Made by a program: the position numbers and the translations under genes | Part shown: piece after piece, positions 29,994 to 32,830 of the stretch | Layout: each line of letters opens with the position of its first letter | How positions within the stretch are numbered: the stretch's first letter is position 1 | Virus record (IMG/VR): IMGVR_UViG_3300003794_000117 | Coordinates: 1-32,830 of that record | DNA from: a virus | Strand: one strand, 5' to 3' | Length of the DNA stretch: 32,830 bases | The notes under the pieces: model-generated | What the model was told of the DNA's origin: nothing | Databases searched by the model: none | The model's input: the letters and a program-made list of their open reading frames with translations, nothing else

Positions 29994-30451
29994 ATGGGGT
30001 TGTTGACCCGAAAGTGGCCGGGAGACCATGACGTGACGAATTCACCGGGCGAATGGCCCGCCTTGGAGACCTACATCGCCGGGCCGGAAATCCTGGGCTT
30101 CGCCTTCGACTACCCAGCGCATTTCCTGGATTGCATCTCCTGGGGAGATCGGGACATCGATGCCGGAGGCGACGGGCACGCGTTGACCTTCCTGGACCGA
30201 GAGTCCGTCAGGACAGACCTGCAGTCCTTCGTCCGCAAGGCGACTTCTTCAAGCGCCTGGTGCCCTTCGCTCGGGGAGACAACGGCGACGCCTTGTTCTG
30301 CTTCGGCGGCCCTCGCGACCCAGCCATCTACGTGATCAACCTGGGCGACAGGCGCTTGCGGGCGCGATCCACAGGCTTCAGCGATTTCGTTGCCTTCATC
30401 AACGACTATCGACGCAATATGGACCTGCCGCCCTGGGATCCAGAGCGTTGA
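29994..30451 (+). pseudogene. Frameshifted SUKH/SMI1-like immunity gene
   Basis: Two adjoining frames make one protein of about 152 residues. The first (from ATG 29994) reads to about 30239 and contains A-G-P-E-I-L-G-F-A-F-D-Y. The second continues from about 30242 with D-F-F-K-R-L-V-P-F-A-R-G-D-N-G-D and later S-T-G-F-S-D-F-V-A-F-I-N, ending at the TGA 30449-30451. The second part has the P-F-A-x-G-D-N-G-D and S-F-x-x-F signature of SMI1/KNR4 (SUKH) immunity proteins. One base appears lost near 30239-30241. It is a pseudogene unless the base is a sequencing error. Confidence 0.7.
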
Positions 30452-30468
30452 GCAACCCCTCACTCACC

Positions 30469-30495
30469 AACCCGCCTCGGCGGGTTTCTTCTTTT
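30469..30495 (+). terminator. Terminator and cassette boundary before effector 5
   Basis: AACCCGCC, a loop of TC and GGCGGGTT arms, then a T-rich tail, CAGGACACCTCACC and the ATG at 30510. Same boundary layout as before effectors 2 and 3, but in front of a type-B head. Confidence 0.85.
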
Positions 30496-30509
30496 CAGGA
30501 CACCTCACC

Positions 30510-31574
30510 ATGAAATTCCTCGCCGGCCTGCTGGGCCCCGCCATCGATGACGATGAAGACGACGACCAGGGCAACGCGCCGCAAGGCCTGCTGTCGTCGC
30601 CGGTCGTGCAGCACGCCCTCGCCACCGGGTTGCTGGGTTATGACGGTGCCGCCGCGCAGCAGGCATCCGCCACCGGCTCCGGGCCCGACGATCCCCTTGA
30701 CGCGGACGCCGTCTTCCCCGTGCCGTTCAACCCACTCGTCACGCTGCAAGGCATCCTGGGGCCGAACCACTTCATCGACAGCAATGCGGACATGCAGGAG
30801 CGGCGGCGCGACGTGCTGGCGGCACCTGCGGGCGGCGCGGCGGATGCCCCGACGCTGTCGCTGGGTGATGACGAGCTGGCGCGTGAAAACTACGTGCTGC
30901 GCAACAAGGCGCCGCCGCCAAGTCCTTTCGACCTGGAGCGCCAGTACAAGCGGGACAACGTCTCGCCGGCGGTGCCGCAGTTCGTTGACCACGGACGGCC
31001 GCAGGACGTCAGCACGCCATCCCTTGAGGTGCTGAACAGGATTGCGCGGGACGCTGGCCTCGACATTGGGCAACTGCAAGTCACCAGTGGCCCCAGAACG
31101 GCGGCTGAGCAGGCTGGAATCATGTACGGGCCGTTGGCGGCGAACAGGCCGCAGGATCTGGCTGACTACGGCAAACCTGGCCAAGAGCTGATAGGCATAT
31201 TCAACCGGGGCAGGGCTGCGGGAGACTCTCCCCGCACGATCCAGGAAAAGATGGCCCAACGAGCGCAAGAACTGCTGGACCGGGACATCAGGGTTTCAAA
31301 CCATATGGGAGACCCCAGGGAGCTGAATGTCTTTGACATCGGCCTGTCTTCAGTGCCCGCAGAAAAGCGGGAAGCCTTCCAGGCAGCATTGAACGCAGCC
31401 AAGGCCCGGGGTGATCTGCGCGAGGTCCTGTCACCCTACACGCCGACGAAAGATCCCCGCGCCTTTCATCTGGAGATTCACCAGCCCACCCTGCGTGCGA
31501 ACATGAACACCGCGCTCCAGAACCAACTGTTCCGGCAGTGGGAACTCCAACGAATGAACGCCAACGAAAGGTAG
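30510..31574 (+). CDS. Modular effector 5: type-B N-terminus with M15-like peptidase domain
   Basis: Encodes 354 residues from the ATG at 30510. The head reads M-K-F-L-A-G-L-L-G-P, an Asp/Glu run, then G-L-L-S-S-P and G-L-L-G-Y-D. After a polar linker, residues about 175-335 form a zinc peptidase-like domain: S-G-P-R-T-A-A-E-Q-A-G near 197, S-N-H with H265, F-D-I-G with D276, and H320-L-E322-I-H324. These correspond to the SxH, Asp and HxExH elements of M15 D,D-carboxypeptidase and L,D-endopeptidases, which cut peptidoglycan stems. The target is periplasmic, and two secreted proteins follow. No signal peptide is present. The H-to-D spacing is longer than in classical M15 enzymes, so the exact subfamily is unclear. 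Confidence 0.8.
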   Translation: MKFLAGLLGPAIDDDEDDDQGNAPQGLLSSPVVQHALATGLLGYDGAAAQQASATGSGPDDPLDADAVFPVPFNPLVTLQGILGPNHFIDSNADMQERRRDVLAAPAGGAADAPTLSLGDDELARENYVLRNKAPPPSPFDLERQYKRDNVSPAVPQFVDHGRPQDVSTPSLEVLNRIARDAGLDIGQLQVTSGPRTAAEQAGIMYGPLAANRPQDLADYGKPGQELIGIFNRGRAAGDSPRTIQEKMAQRAQELLDRDIRVSNHMGDPRELNVFDIGLSSVPAEKREAFQAALNAAKARGDLREVLSPYTPTKDPRAFHLEIHQPTLRANMNTALQNQLFRQWELQRMNANER

Positions 31575-31580
31575 ATCCGC

Positions 31581-32180
31581 ATGCGTCGTCTGAAGCTGTG
31601 CTGCTTGCTTGGGTTGCTGCTGCAAGCCCCCTTCGCCAGCGCCGACCTGGCTTGGCTGGAAGACCACGAGCCCAAGCCGCTGGCGACGGCTGCCTCAGCC
31701 CACAGGACGGAGGTGGGCTTTGTCAAGACAGCCTTTGGCGACAAGCGGTCCGAGCGGATCCTGAGCACCGCCGAACGCCTGTGGCCGGAGTTCAAAGTGG
31801 CCGCGGCCTGCCTGGGGTCCTTCAACGTGCCGGGCCATCAGGAGGCGGCTCTGGCGCTTGTGAAGGCCGATGCCAGCCAGGTGGTCTACGCGGTGTTCCT
31901 GAACGATACGCAGCCTGTGGTGCTGCTGGATCAGAAGGTGGACAGCAGCGCGCCCGCCGCGGCGCAGCGCATGGTGGGCATCCGCTGCAGGTCATGGACG
32001 TCCATCGAACGCAAGAACGCAGCGCTTCGGCAGCCGGGGCAGTCGGCGGGCGTGACGCGCAACACGTTGATGGATTCGGCCTGCGTGATGCCGCTGGACG
32101 CCGACCAGCCCGTCGCCTGCTACGGCTATGACCGCAAGCGCCAGGAATTCGCCAAGCTGGGCAGTTGGCCCAAAGAGTAG
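31581..32180 (+). CDS. Secreted immunity-like protein, first copy
   Basis: Encodes 199 residues. The signal peptide (M-R-R-L-K-L, Leu-rich core, A-S-A before D-L) sends it to the periplasm. The mature part shares four cysteine positions with the neighbour at 32228: A-C-L-G-S-F, R-C-R-S-W-T-S-I-E, S-A-C-V and A-C-Y-G-Y. It starts six bases after the peptidase effector and probably restrains it in the periplasm. No known family is recognised. Confidence 0.75.
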   Translation: MRRLKLCCLLGLLLQAPFASADLAWLEDHEPKPLATAASAHRTEVGFVKTAFGDKRSERILSTAERLWPEFKVAAACLGSFNVPGHQEAALALVKADASQVVYAVFLNDTQPVVLLDQKVDSSAPAAAQRMVGIRCRSWTSIERKNAALRQPGQSAGVTRNTLMDSACVMPLDADQPVACYGYDRKRQEFAKLGSWPKE

Positions 32181-32227
32181 TGCCGGGTGGACCACCGGCC
32201 GTTCAACACAGGGAGGAGACGATTCAC

Positions 32228-32830
32228 ATGCGCCAACTGAAGAAATGCCTCTTGCTGGGGCTGCTGCTGCTCATCCAGGTCGCACGGGCCGATGACGAGT
32301 TCCCCACGTTGACGGAGCGCGAGGCGGCCCCGACGTTCGCGCTGATGCACGAGAAAGGCGTGGCCTTTCTCAAGAAGGCCGTGGGCCCGCAGCGGGCCGG
32401 CCGCATCCTGCTCTCCATCAAGGAGATGGGGTTCGACTACAAGGTCGTCGCCGGCTGCGTGGGCTCGTTCGATAAGCCCGGCGCAACCCAGGTGGCGCTG
32501 GGCCTGGCCAGAGACGACTCCCCCTCGTACCTGTACGTCGCCTTCCGCGACGACGCCAAGCCCGAAACGCTGGTTGAGCAGACGCTTCACTACGGTGACC
32601 GCGCCAACCTGGCGACCCGCCTCGGGGTGGACTGCATGTCATGGACGAGCATTGAACGCGGCAACTTCAACCCGCAACGTCTCAAGGGCGACCCCGTGCC
32701 CGTAGAGCGGCGTTCGTACCTGGATGGGGCTTGCGTGGACCAACTGGTCTCTGACCGAGGCAAGATGTGCTACCTCTTTGACAAGAAGAAGGGCGAGTTT
32801 GTCGCTGGTGGTGGGTGGGCGTGGGACTAG
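32228..32830 (+). CDS. Secreted immunity-like protein, second copy
   Basis: Encodes 200 residues from the ATG at 32228, with GGAGGAG upstream. The signal peptide ends A-R-A before D-D-E. It aligns along its full length with 31581, sharing G-C-V-G-S-F, C-M-S-W-T-S-I-E-R, G-A-C-V and a late C-Y-L-F-D-K-K. The pair is a tandem duplication. The gene ends exactly at the window edge with TAG, so more of the array may lie beyond. Confidence 0.75.
   Translation: MRQLKKCLLLGLLLLIQVARADDEFPTLTEREAAPTFALMHEKGVAFLKKAVGPQRAGRILLSIKEMGFDYKVVAGCVGSFDKPGATQVALGLARDDSPSYLYVAFRDDAKPETLVEQTLHYGDRANLATRLGVDCMSWTSIERGNFNPQRLKGDPVPVERRSYLDGACVDQLVSDRGKMCYLFDKKKGEFVAGGGWAWD

Noticed and set aside
1-32830. CRISPR array, tRNA or rRNA genes
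   Set aside because: No regularly spaced identical direct repeats with unique spacers and no cloverleaf or rRNA signature were seen. The tandem repeats present are coding repeats.

Overview
The window is a high-GC stretch of double-stranded DNA phage or prophage, with every convincing gene on the + strand. Base composition, GC-rich codon choice and gene style suggest a beta-proteobacterial (Burkholderiales-like) host. That host call is an inference, because no host chromosomal gene can be firmly recognised.

Layout. (1) 1-1106: the end of an unidentified gene, then two small unassigned genes, one with a ubiquitin-like (MoaD/ThiS-like) look and one with a zinc ribbon, closed by a terminator at about 1255. 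(2) 1419-14949: packaging and head/tail genes in tightly overlapping order: small and large terminase, portal, carbohydrate-binding-type fibre protein, two small proteins, scaffold, SU10-type major capsid protein, decoration-like protein, P22 gp4-like adaptor, several fibre or spike genes (one pair shares a head domain), a glycine-rich tip protein and a tail hub/nozzle protein. (3) 14953-18378: two large repetitive proteins typical of internal or ejection proteins. (4) 18399-26117 and 27849-32830: an array of five modular effector-like proteins, each followed by small immunity-like genes. (5) 26474-27802: the lysis cassette (holin, GH24 endolysin, Rz and nested Rz1), lying inside the array.

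The array is the most interesting part. Three effectors (18399, 20980, 24025) share a start of the type M-P-D-x-F-S-F. Two (27849, 30510) start M-K-F-L-x-G-L-L-G-P. All five then share a short GLLSxP...GLLGxD core. Their C-terminal ends are unrelated enzymes: a RelA/SpoT-like synthetase, two different lytic-transglycosylase/lysozyme-like domains, an Ntox50-like RNase behind a LysM repeat, and an M15-like zinc peptidase. The immunity candidates fit the place where each enzyme would act. Secreted or two-helix membrane proteins follow the peptidoglycan enzymes, and soluble proteins follow the RelA-like and Ntox50-like domains. Signs of cassette exchange include a displaced toxin tail with an orphan immunity gene (20405-20914), duplicated immunity genes, frameshifted members, and a repeated boundary made of a terminator hairpin, GGACA and a start codon.

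The simplest reading is a phage-encoded polymorphic toxin-immunity array whose common N-terminus may attach the toxins to the virion or ejection apparatus. The modular architecture is seen in the sequence. Toxin activity, immunity and virion delivery are inferences. No integrase, repressor, replication gene, tRNA or CRISPR array was seen.
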